Below the pieces are notes generated by a model. The model was not told the origin of the DNA. It made no database searches and worked only from the letters and a program-made list of their open reading frames with translations. Below, piece by piece: positions 34,329 through 45,800 of a DNA stretch of 64,000 bases. Position 1 is the first letter of the stretch; each line of letters starts with the position of its first letter. The DNA lies in the NCBI RefSeq assembly GCF_963676685.1, contig NC_092356.1:21315750-21379749 (forward strand). The letters are read 5' to 3'. Origin of the DNA: Mytilus edulis. Taxonomy: Eukaryota > Mollusca > Bivalvia > Mytilida > Mytilidae. The translations under genes were made by a program, and so were the position numbers.

Positions 34329-34735
34329 AATACTGATCATGATAAATCAACTACAGTTATGTAACAAATCATTCTTACGCCTTCTGAGTTCAAAAGTAGC
34401 ATTTTAATTTTTTTGTTTTTAAATATCCAGCATTATGAATTCCTTCCTGAATGTTTTTCTGTCTGTTGCATGATTGTGAATACTATCATTCAAAATAACT
34501 CAAAGTATTGATTAAAAAAGTTAAGACCAATACTTTTAACAGAATGAACCAGCAGTTTATTGGTAAATCACAAGAGGAGGTCGGACGGTTATTATTTACC
34601 GTGTTACATACCTGTCATGAAATCATAGTTTATTCATCATTTTTTCTTTAAACAAGTAACAATTATCTGTGAGCACGTATATATATTTGATGTTAACGTG
34701 TAACCTGTTTTTTAAAAGAGATAAAAGAAAATTCA

Positions 34736-34741
34736 AATAAA
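34736..34741 (+). promoter_or_regulatory. Candidate poly(A) signal of the BTB gene
   Basis: AATAAA about 410 nt after the stop codon in an AT-rich tail. Confidence 0.4.
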
Positions 34742-37700
34742 ATTACACTTTATATTTACTGCGTCTGGATGCTTCAAAACCATTCCAATCATTGAAAGCC
34801 GACGATGCGTGATACATGAATACCCTTTCGTGTTTGACAGATAAAAGAAAAAACTTTTTTTTATTGTAAAGATTATTCAATGATTACCATCTAATTTATA
34901 AACCCTTAATTGCATCACATGGAAGGAAATTCGCAATTTTGAATTTCAATGTCGCAGAAAATGCAAAATAAGACATAAATCCTATCGTTAGTATTTCTAT
35001 ATCTATTGCGTTTTCATGCACATATTCAAGAACGTCAATAAGAAACTTGCGCTGGTGGAATATTCAAATGTTTGTCCCCTTTTGATTGGCCTTACCTTTC
35101 TTAGTTATACAATGTATAAAACAGATCTATAGAGAACATATGTTCAAATATTGGCACCAGGTTAAACGGCAAAATACACTTTCCGACAATAAACCCTGTC
35201 AAAAAGACACAGACACATCATCGTTCATTAACGAAGTTGTTCATACAAATGTTATAGTCCTAGAAAATCATAAGATGAACGAAGGCGCTTGATAATACAT
35301 CAATGTTCAAACCTTTATTGCTACTTTTATTCTTAGGTCAAAAGTTTGTTGAAACAGTGTACAGAATTATATAAAAAAGAAACTGTGCATAGAGATAACT
35401 GTACGACAGATTTCTTAAATTAGATAAATGATCTTAAACTTCTTCTGCCCTTTATTCAGCAGCAAAATTATATAAAGAACGAGCTGCACAAGTTTCTAAT
35501 CTGCTCAAACTTTAACTGGATAGGTGCACGCCTGATAAAGAAAGTTTTGCAAGGGAAATATTGTGGTTATTTTTTTCACTGCATTGTAAATAGTTTTTAT
35601 TTATATAGTAAAGAGAGTGTTAAAAGTACATAACTAGGAAATGCATATATCGTAATCTTAAATACTGCCGCGATTTTCCTTAGAAGGACTGGTCATCCTT
35701 GCAAATTCTGTTTGATTTTAAATCCTCAACTTTTTAACTTAGTTGCCAGCGTCACTTATAAGAATTAATCGAACAAAAAACTTCAAATTGTAAAATGTTA
35801 TATAGCGGAACCTGATTTAAATCATTTTGTTATAAATATACTGCAATAATTTAAAATATTCTTCCCACTGTACATATCAAGTAACAAATTACCTGTCCAT
35901 AGCGGTATTAATCTTAATTGTTCACAAATGTTATAAATACATTTGTACTACTAAAAAGGAACTTGTGCAAATTTGTCCCTACTAACACTCCACCCCATCC
36001 CCTCACCCCCTCCCCCTATAGGACTATGATCCCGCAACGACTTCAGACCTTATAAAAGTTTTAGAAGTTGAAGTAAGAACGCGATACTCTTAGTTATGAC
36101 ATGTCAAGGTCTTCATGTTCGTGGAGGTTTACAACCAGCTTTAAACATAGATAGTGAAGACCCTGTTTAATGCGCCCTTAAAAGAAAACTTCAGTTTGGG
36201 CATTACGGCCTACTTATAACTGAATTTAAAGATGTAGAATCTACACTCACTCTTCAATTTGTTAGGGATGCCTGTAGATATGTTTGATGTATAATGGAAC
36301 ACGCCAAGTCATTCACAAGATAGACACCACGAAAGTGTCAGAATTAAAGGAGGGCTTGGAATATATATAAGGCTTTTTGATTTCCAGAGTCAGATCAATA
36401 AAGTTTCTCGCAAGCTCTCCCATAATTTCATATTTTACGTTATAGTTTATAATTAAATATTTTGTTTGAAGAAAAGGAGTAGTTGACATTACAAAGATTA
36501 CACACTTGTTGTTGATACATCATATGCTTTTTTTGCTATATGAATTATTAAAATTGATCATATGTTGGTTTTTAAGATCGCCTGGAACGAAGGACCAAGT
36601 GAGCTTTTTTCATCACTTGACGTCTGTCGTTTGTCGTTTTTAACTTTTACAAAATCTCCTCAGAAACTACAGGAAACAATGTAACCAAAGTTGACTTTAT
36701 ACGTCATCGGGGGCTTTAATTAAAAAACATGTGTCCGATGACCTCTCCTGCCAACCAAGATGGCCGACATGCCTAAAATTAATACGTTTATGGGTAAATT
36801 GTCAGTTTTTCTTATTATTTTGAAACCGTTATACTTATCAAACAGCTGCAACTACTAGATGTTTGGAACAGTTTAAATGATTAAATTGATCATTGTGCAG
36901 ATTAGATATACATATGTTTCACGTAAATAAACTCATCATAGATACCAGGACTAAATTGTGTATATACGCAAGACGCGCGTTTCGTCTACAAAAGACTCTA
37001 CATTTTGTAATTTAAATTTGGTTGTTCTAGAGAATATCGACGAAAGAGTAATTAAAATCGAGAACCATGTGAAATGTGACTTGGAATGGAACTTTAGTTT
37101 TTTTACTTTCACTCAGTTGGTAACAGATGCTAGTGGAATATTAGTTTACCGTAGAGTACCAGTGATCCGTGCAGAAGCCATTGATTTTCATACTTAAAGT
37201 ATGAAGTTTGTCTGTTAATTCATTTGTAGAAGTTACGTAATTATATAAATATTACGGTTGACAAATTTTTAATGTCGTGTGTAGAGTCTCTTTGACAAAA
37301 AGGAGACAGTACGCATATTTCAAAATATTACGACATACTTACTTCTAGTAAAATAAGATGGCAGAAAGAAAATGAAGGAAGGTGATTTTGAAGAGAAGGT
37401 GCATCAAACGTTATTACATTGTTGGTCTGGCAACCTCTTTTATTGGAAACCTTTTTTAGCATTTGTCTATTAATCAATCGCCAGCAGAAGTTAAAGCTCC
37501 GATACAGTGTGGTGATTAGATTTTTATATTTCTAGGAATTATATTCTTTATGGCCATCGTGATGTTGGAAAAACAGCTTGTCCGAAGACCTGCATGTTAA
37601 ACGTGGTTCAAAAATGGCCACATTACTGCACTCAGAAACCATTCGCAGGATAAAATATTTTAAAATTGCAACACAGAATCAAATTTTACATACTTGAAAT

Positions 37701-37934
37701 ATAAATCGTGTGTTACTGAACAGGCCGCTACTTTTTTCAATCAGGTTTTATATTTTGATATTTTGTGAACTTTTATAATTTCTATATAGGCAGTGTAAGT
37801 TTTGCACATTGTTGAAGTCATACGGTAACACATAGTTGCTATCATCTGCATTATTTGGTCTCTGGTCAATTTTTGTTTCATTGACAATTATACTACATCT
37901 TCCTTTTTTTTCTAGAAAAAAATTTAGGTATACG

Positions 37935-38110
37935 TTTTAAAAATAAAATGACAAAAATACCGGATGAACATTCAAACCGGAAAGTATGTAGTAAAAAGGC
38001 AAAATTTAAAGCCCAAACACATTGAACGCATGGATAACTGCTATATTTCTGACTATGTATAAATTGTTGGATTAAACCTGGCTGTGTAGCTAGATTAACC
38101 GCTCACATAT
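37935..38110 (-). repeat. Dispersed repeat family R1, diverged copy
   Basis: 'attcaaaccggaaagt', 'aaagcccaaacacat', 'ttaaacctggctgtgtagct' match the R1 words in minus orientation. Confidence 0.5.
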
Positions 38111-38129
38111 ATGACCTTCTCTTAATAAC

Positions 38130-38340
38130 TTTTTCGTTAGTTTGGCATAGCGCATCACTAAAGAGACATTAATTTTCAAAATACGCATCTGGTACAGAAA
38201 AATTGGTATCGTTTATGTTATTACTACCTCTGGGTCGATTCCCTGCTGGTAGACTGATAGATCATGAGGGTATCACCAGCACAGTTGCCAGTACTTTAGT
38301 TAAAGTACTGGCATGAGCATATGGATTTTATATTATCAAA
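38130..38340 (+). repeat. Dispersed repeat family R2, copy
   Basis: 'gcgcatcactaaagagacat', 'tgatagatcatgagggtatc' and 'agtactggcatgag' follow the R2 pattern. A second piece at about 38,470-38,560 ('gagcatcactgaagcgacat', 'cgcatctggtgcagaaactt') belongs to the same family. Confidence 0.5.
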
Positions 38341-38694
38341 ATTTGCTGTTACGAAATTTTGGAAATTGTTTAAAATAAGGATTGCATCTCCCTCTGATTC
38401 CTTGCCCGGCGTTGGCTATTATTTCTAGTCCTTCTTTGTTTATAGCTTTTTATATATTTATAAATCTTTGGATTTTCAATATTTTGGCCTGGAGCATCAC
38501 TGAAGCGACATTGATTGTCGAAATGCGCATCTGGTGCAGAAACTTTGGTACCGGTTATGCTATTAAGGAAACATATCGGTATTTGATATTATATTCTGCA
38601 GATATAGGTTTCTGATACGATTTAAAAGGAGTTATTGAAAAAAGGTTAATCAATGTAAGTGTGGTTTTCACGCATCGTTGACAATGTAATGGAA

Positions 38695-38915
38695 TTTGAT
38701 GCGACTGTCATACAAGTGAGAGGTTTAGCTAGTTATAAAACCAGGTTCAATCCACCATTTTCTACATTAGAAAATGCCTGTACCAAGTCAGGAATATGAC
38801 AGTTGTTATCCATTCTTTTTGATGTGTTTGGACTTTTGATTTTGCCTTCTGATTTTGTACTTTCCTTTTTGAATTTTCCTCGAAGTTCAGTATTTTTGTG
38901 TTTTTACTTTTTTCT
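38695..38915 (+). repeat. Dispersed repeat family R1, well-preserved copy
   Basis: 'gatgcgactgtcatacaag', 'tataaaaccaggttcaatcc', 'cctgtaccaagtcaggaata', 'ttttgattttgccttctg' and 'ttcctcgaagttcagtattt' give nearly the full R1 unit of about 220 bp. Confidence 0.7.
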
Positions 38916-39385
38916 TCACTATTCAAAGAATGGTTCTAGCGACAAACAGATGTTCAGTACATGGTATCAAAGTTTTACCTCGGGAACTTATAGCAGAATA
39001 GTTTTAGTTTTCTCGGCGTAAGATTACCTGTAGTTTTAACATATGTGCCTTTTCTTGATAGTTTTGTTTTCATTGACAATCTCTTTTTATGATAAAATTC
39101 ATTATACATCTGAAACTTTCGTTTTTATGTAAATGTTAATTTTAATTAGGTAAAAAAAATTGTATCTTCTAACAATCAATCCTTCCTTCTTAGAATAAAT
39201 ATTAAATACAACGTCTCCCTGATTGTCCGAAAATGGCTTCTTTTACTATACTTATAACTAAAAAAACATAATTAGAAATATAATATCAGTCTGCTATGCA
39301 AAAGCTGAGTAATATATAATGACAATTATATAAGCTCTAGCAAACAGACAAGTGAACGAACGGACAATGTAATTTTAGTATGACA

Positions 39386-39391
39386 TTTATT
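39386..39391 (-). promoter_or_regulatory. Candidate poly(A) signal of PGRP copy A
   Basis: AATAAA on the minus strand about 160 nt after the stop codon at 39,553. Confidence 0.5.
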
Positions 39392-39552
39392 CAACGAAAG
39401 GATTTCAAAATTTTGACATTTTGTGTTTCATAAACTGAACAGCAATATTAAAATTCTTAAGTGCATGTTTCAGAAAAAAAAAATTTGAACGAAATAAATC
39501 GTATTATATTATTCATGGTAGAAATTATCAATCTGAAAGCGTTAACAATTTT

Positions 39553-39881
39553 TCAGGGAGAATGTGCCTTAAAACGAGCCCATGTTTTGATGACGTTGTA
39601 CAAAGCAATGCCTGGACATGTAGTGGTACTAACATCCCGATGTCCAAACAAAGCGTAAGACGATGAAACTTTTCCTTTACTGATTCCACATTGAATCAAC
39701 TTTTTAACAGCATTTAAAGCAGCAGAATTGGGAGCACGGGTCGCAAAATTTCCCATAAATGAGGCGGCTAATCCACGACTGTTATAGCCTGAAGTATGAG
39801 CCCCTACTTTATCCCAGCCTCTGCCCTCATAGATTTTCCCATCTTCACCAACAAGGAAGCTGTAACCAATGTCTGCCCAGT
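39553..39881 (-). CDS. PGRP copy A, last exon (C-terminal amidase half)
   Basis: The acceptor atttacag is followed by the exon at 39,881 (entered in phase 1) and the stop TGA at 39,553-39,555. It encodes WADIGYSFLVGEDGKIYEGR, GLAASFMGNF, ALFGHRDVSTTTCPG and ends RFKAHSP. The Tyr in DIGY, His in GHRD and Cys in TTCPG are the expected zinc/active-site positions of amidase-type PGRPs. It differs from copy B at only three residues (S/R, I/T, A/P). Confidence 0.95.
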
Positions 39882-42800
39882 CTGTAAATATTAACAATTC
39901 TAGTTTAATTTGTTGTTTTTTTTTACAGTAACAAAGATGTTATAAAACACCATTGTAAATTTCTCATTTTTTTTTATGTTTAACATCGTATCATTATTGG
40001 CATTTTCTCATCCTTGCATCGTCTGCCTGTTGTCACATGTATTTAGGACAGGGAATCAGTCGAGACTTTGTTATTGTTAAGTGAAATTACAAATACTTTT
40101 AGTGATCGCAAACATTCTTTGATACAGTATCATCTTGTATTGGTTTACAGGTATTTGTGTTTGTTATGCAAACTAAGTAGTGTGGGGCAATATCTAACGT
40201 TATACTAGGTCTTTATTTCCTCACAAGGAATGTATAAAACCAAGATTTCCAAATGGCGAAGGTCAAATGATTCCTGAAATCATTTTACGGTCGCTATCAC
40301 GAGTTGGTTAGCGTAACATTTGTTTCACATATATGTTCCAATTGTCGTAACTACATTTCTTTCCTTTTTCTGATCGAAACGCGCTTCTGATAAAAATGAA
40401 AAATTGCAATCCTGGTTTCTATGAGTTTATTAACAACCACTGTGTCGATGTCACTGCTGGTGAAGTTTTCATTACCCGAGGGTATCACCACCCTAGAAGT
40501 CAACATTTCTGTGTTGACATGAGTTTTCATTAAATTTAGATTTAATATGCTCATACTATAGATTTACTATTTTCAAAATTTTGAATCTTTTTGTGACATG
40601 GATTGTCAGTTTATTTTCGAATTATCAGTGTATATGTCCCTTTTGGTGTCTTTCGCCTCTTTTTATTTGTTAACCTTTCTAGATATCTTTCATTATTTTA
40701 CCGGTCGTCGGAATTGAGAATTGTTACTATTGTATATCCCGGCAACCATAGTGAAAGCGCAAAATGTTTAGATATAGAAAACGCAAAAAAGCGTTATTAC
40801 CAAAAGGAACCTCATAGCAAATTCCAAACGTAGCTAAGGTCATCTATGCCTTCAAAATGAAACATTAGTTTCTAGTTACAACATATTTATTGCTACTGAT
40901 TCCTATGTTGTGTCTTCTATACTAATGATTGTCTTTTTGATTTTAGCCATGGCGTTGTCAGTTTATTTTCAATCTATGAGTTTGACTATTCCTATGGTAT
41001 ATTTGGTCCCTCTTTTAACTATCGTTGGAAATAAAAGCAAAGCAAGGGGAAACCCAAATGGGCAGATTTAGTATTCTCATTTTCTTATTTGATTTGAAAT
41101 TTATTTGTAATTTCGAGTTTTATTATTTTTATTGAATAACTTACTGCGACTATCCATGTGGTAATTTTGTATTCCTTTCATTTGTGAGATACATGCAGAA
41201 AATGATGAACAATATCCACCGTCAGTATGATGTATGAAGAAATCAGGAACTGGCGTATAGATAGTCGATGTACTTCTTGGTCTCCGAGCTCCCCAGCTGT
41301 CACGTGTAATTATCTTAACATCGGAGCAGTCACGAGTATCATGTTCTACAAATAAGATCAACATCGTCATAATAACTTGAACATATTTAATTTGTGTTAA
41401 AGTCTTACGGGCATGTTCCTACCATACGAGTCGTTGAACTATACGCGTATGGTCCAACCTGATCCTCATGGTCGAACTATATAAGTATTCTACTATTTTG
41501 GTTATTAACGTGGTGGACTAGGTTAGTATTAAGACCATATTTTTCTAATCAATTCTAACTTACTTAGAACGAAGACGCGGCTCTTTCTCTAAAGGCAAAA
41601 TTACACAAGTTGCTAACTGAATTAAGTATCTTAGTGTTTAAATCAGTATTCCAGACAAAAAACTTCTTATATAAGAAGAGGATTTAAGAACACAAATCCA
41701 TGCGAGTTGAGCAATTGACTTCTTGCTAATCAATTCATTACGATACTTGTTTTTCATTTCATAAGTACACATGGAAAGAAAATATCAAATAAACTTATTT
41801 CACAACGAATCTGACTTGTAAATTGAATTCGCTGTGTCTATTTATGCCGTTACAATCTCTACCATATGATGGAATAAATGAAAATTTCAATTTAAGAATA
41901 TTTAATATAATGGGACTTTTATGCATGGTCCTGGTAATAGCTATTGATAAATACCCGATCCATGCGAGTTTTCGGTCTCTAAATGCTTATCATCTATAAT
42001 GCTAGGCAAATTTGCTTTCTTAAGATGTAAATCCCGTTCATACAATATATTCGACTGTGACTCACGTACTATCAACATATACTACTGGGTAATTCAACAC
42101 GAAATCTATTTAAATGACCCGAATAATGGTTAAAGACTTCTTTGAAAAAGGATGCACGAGTTGTTTGAGAATTGAAATTTTAATGAAAGTCGGTTGTACC
42201 ATACTTAATATATACATTACGGTTACATACCTACTGCTGTTGTTTTACAACAACGTCTAGTATCACTACCAGTACATTTCCCTGAGTAATATGAACCACT
42301 TCATGTGTTGCTGTCATCCTGGCAACTACCTCCTACATCTCTACATGGCTGGTCAATGTCTGAAATTGAAAAATTGAAGGAAAAAAACCCCACAAAAATA
42401 CTGAACTCCAAGGAAAATTCAAAACGGAAAGTCCCTAATCAAATGGCAAAATCAAAGGATAAAACACATCAAACGAATGGACAACAACTGTCATATTCAT
42501 GACTTGGTACAGACATTTTCAAATGTAGAAAATTGGTGGATTGAACCTGGTTTTATAGCGCTTAACTTTTCACTTTTATGATAGTCGCATCAAATTCCGT
42601 TATTTGTACAACGATGCGTGAACAAAACAGACACAATTGGTAAAATACTGAAAATATGGTTAAGCAGTCACTACTGTGTTACAATCTCAAGACAAACAAA
42701 CATATACGAAAAAAAATCTTTCCTATATGCCTTCTTTTCTTTCTACTTGTAGTTTCAAGTTCTATACATCATTTTTCAGTTGCAGTGTGGTGCACAACTT

Positions 42801-45800
42801 AGCCCCTTGTTGAATGTATAACTGAGACTTTGAGATCCAGGATTTGATTTGCCTGAAGTATTTGTGTATTTATGCAAAAAAAAAAAAAAAAAAAAAACTC
42901 TAACACATATACATAAAAATGCAGAACCATTTTCACTTTTCTCTTGTGCCATTTCGTTATTCATGTACATATAAATGTATGTCTACACTTCTGTGCGTCT
43001 TCAAGTTTCATGATAGTAATCAATTTGCCACTGATACGCATTTCTTGACAAATTTCACTAGATATCCTTACTATCTATGATATTGTACATTGGTCATCAG
43101 GGAAAAGACAACTAATTTCAGTAATCAGTGTTGCTTTTTTTTTTAATTTTTAACGATTGAATGTAAAAGAGTATTTTACTATATATTCTTTGGATTCTTG
43201 ATTTCTGCTTTTTAATAGAAAACAAAATGTGTTAAACAGCTCTACACCCAGATCTGTAAAATATATTTTACGTACCCACTGCTGCTGGTTTACAACAACG
43301 TCTATTTGTACTACCAGAACATTTCCCCGAGTAATATGAACCACTACATGGGTTGCTGTCATACTGACAATTACCTCCAAAAGCTATACATGGTTGGTCA
43401 CCGGCTTAAAATGAAGAAAAAAATAAATCGTCGTACATATATGCCTTCTCTTTCTTATTATTTCTATCTGTAGTTGTAAGAACTATAGACTGTCTTGCAG
43501 TTGTGGTTTTGTCGAACGTAATTTTGAGTCATTGATATGTTCACATATTCCAACTAGTTGCCATTTGTGCTATTTTTTCTTCAATGCTATCCAAATTTGT
43601 TTCCTGCAGCTTTAAGACACTTTCTGATGATGAAATGTTACTATGACTCGGGTACGACAACATATATTAGTGACACTTAAAAATAGATTCAACCCAAACA
43701 AAAAAGCCATTTGATTGACTCAAAAACTGGTTCACGACTTCTATGTGAGTAGTAATTCTTTTAAACGGCAATTGGCTGTTTCAGAATGTAATGCATTCTG
43801 GGTAATGTTTAAAAAGTGTACACCTAAATGTCGTGATTGGTTACAAATGTCATTCAGAATGGCAATGCAACCAATGACGTGACTTGATTTTCATTTTGGG
43901 GAACGAACAATGAAAAACCCATGATTATTTAGATTCTGAAAAGGCACATTGCACGCTATGATTAATACATGTCACGTTTACGTACCAACTGTTGTTGGTT
44001 TACAACAACGTCTGTTTGTACTACCAGAACATTTCCCCGAGTAATATGAACCACTACATGGGTTGCTGTCATACTGACAATTGCCTCCGAAATCTATACA
44101 TGGTTGGTCACCGGCTTAAATGAAGAAAAAAAACCAATTATCTTAAGTTACAAATATGCCTGATCTTTCATATTCTTTCTAGTTGACGTTTTAAAATCTA
44201 TAACTTCTATAGACTGCCGTGCAGTTGTAGTTTTGTTAAATGTGTGTTACCATTTTGTGTCATTGATATTTTTACATATTATTTGAAGACCTAATTGTGG
44301 ACTTCGACTGTTATCTTCTCTTTGGTCAGGATGTAGTTTCTTTGGACGAAACGCGCGTCTAGCGCAAATACAAAATGCGAATTCTGGTATCTACGATTAG
44401 TTTATTTGACATTTTCCCCATTTTCATTCTCATTTATTTCCTTCTGTTTCCACCATTTAATTTGATTGTTTCACTTGTTTTATGCCTTAATTTGCCTCAA
44501 ATATTTGAAAATTTGCGTTATACAAACAGCTATACAAAGATTAAGCCAATTATAAAGAAAATAAATACTCTATCAAATCCATAAAGAAAGCAGAATTATT
44601 TTCCTGACTATTTTTGTGCAATTGGTTTTAAGGTAAATTACTTATTTATATGTAAACATGTCTAGAGTTTTGAGATCAAATAAATATCTTCATAAATTTC
44701 CCTTTATTTCATTAACCATGTAACAATAATTCACATATGATTGAAAAAAGTCAAAATAATTTTAGAAACGCTTACTTAAGGTCGTTTCAGAACTTGAGGA
44801 ACCACACACATCTGAAAAAATACCTTTGGATAGATAGCAGTTTGACAAACAAGAATTTTGATCATTGAATATTTCCTGAATAATTGAAACGGATTAAAAC
44901 GTCCCGCTGATTTTTAAAGAGTTATCTCCCTGTAGTGTTATGTACCCCCTTACTAAGACACCTTTTCAACGTTCATCATGTTAAATATATGTACCATTAG
45001 CATGGTATTATCATATTGTATTGTAATTTATTGTGTCTCAAGTATTGGCAACGACATATTGCGATAGATGCAATTCAAAACGAAATATAAAAGACATGGA
45101 TATTGTTTCAAGACTTCTATTGACAGTCAATAGCATCATATTACGTACCCGGTGTTCAACAACGGTTGGATGCATTCCCAGAGCATTTTCCCGAGTGATA
45201 TGAACAACTTCATGGGTTGCTGTCATGCTGGCATTGCCCTTCAAAGTCTATACATAGCTGGTCACTGGCTTAAATTGAAAAAAAATATAAATATAAATGT
45301 TTAATTTTCTAGTTCTTTCTAAAGCAAAATTCGCACATCTTGTCGGGGCCGCACAGTCTTACCCTTAGTGAGCAATCTACAGTAGGGAAAACAATAAAAT
45401 TAACACTCACACCCTTTTCAATGCTTTCTTAAAAAGATAGCTTCCTGTTTATATGATATATGTAAGTAGGTATGTGATCAATATCTTCCATAGATATAAT
45501 TTGGAGTAGTTTAAACGGTGAAAAATAGTTTCTTGTTAGTGTATCCATGGCAACAATATGCGTTTATTTACTATCGAATATTACGAAAAAGAAATTGTAT
45601 GAAAATGTTGGCATAGGTTGAATAATTTATCAGATGTTTTCTTTAATTCCTTTAAATCCCCAGCGTCATGTTTTGACAAACGCGTATTAATTATTTAGAG
45701 ATAAATAATCAATTTTGAATATTTTTGTTTAACTTTAGAACGTAATTTTTAGTTCAATTTAACAGAATTTTTGACTCACCCAGGAGTTAAAATAGAGTTT

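Larger units (their letters stand above)
34742..39380. other. Intergenic stretch with repeats and weak coding relics
   Basis: No complete gene is seen. Around 36,020-36,170 two short pieces in different frames read DYDPATTSDLIKVLEVEVRT and TCQGLHVRGGLQPALNIDSE, separated by a stop. They look like a decayed exon or element. Other contents are a possible R2 fragment with 'acgcgcgtttcgtctac' (near 36,970), a mussel-type repeat at 36,570-36,830 ('accaagatggccgacatg'), R1 copies at 37,935-38,110 and 38,695-38,915, and R2 at about 38,130-38,560. Confidence 0.5.

Noticed and set aside
43150-43380. Minus-strand open frames with initiator Met overlapping the cysteine-module exons (also near 45,040, 59,000 and 61,430)
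   Set aside because: They read the modules in the wrong frame (…SMTATHVVVHITRG…) and have none of the cysteines. The phase-1 splice-bounded frame is the real one.
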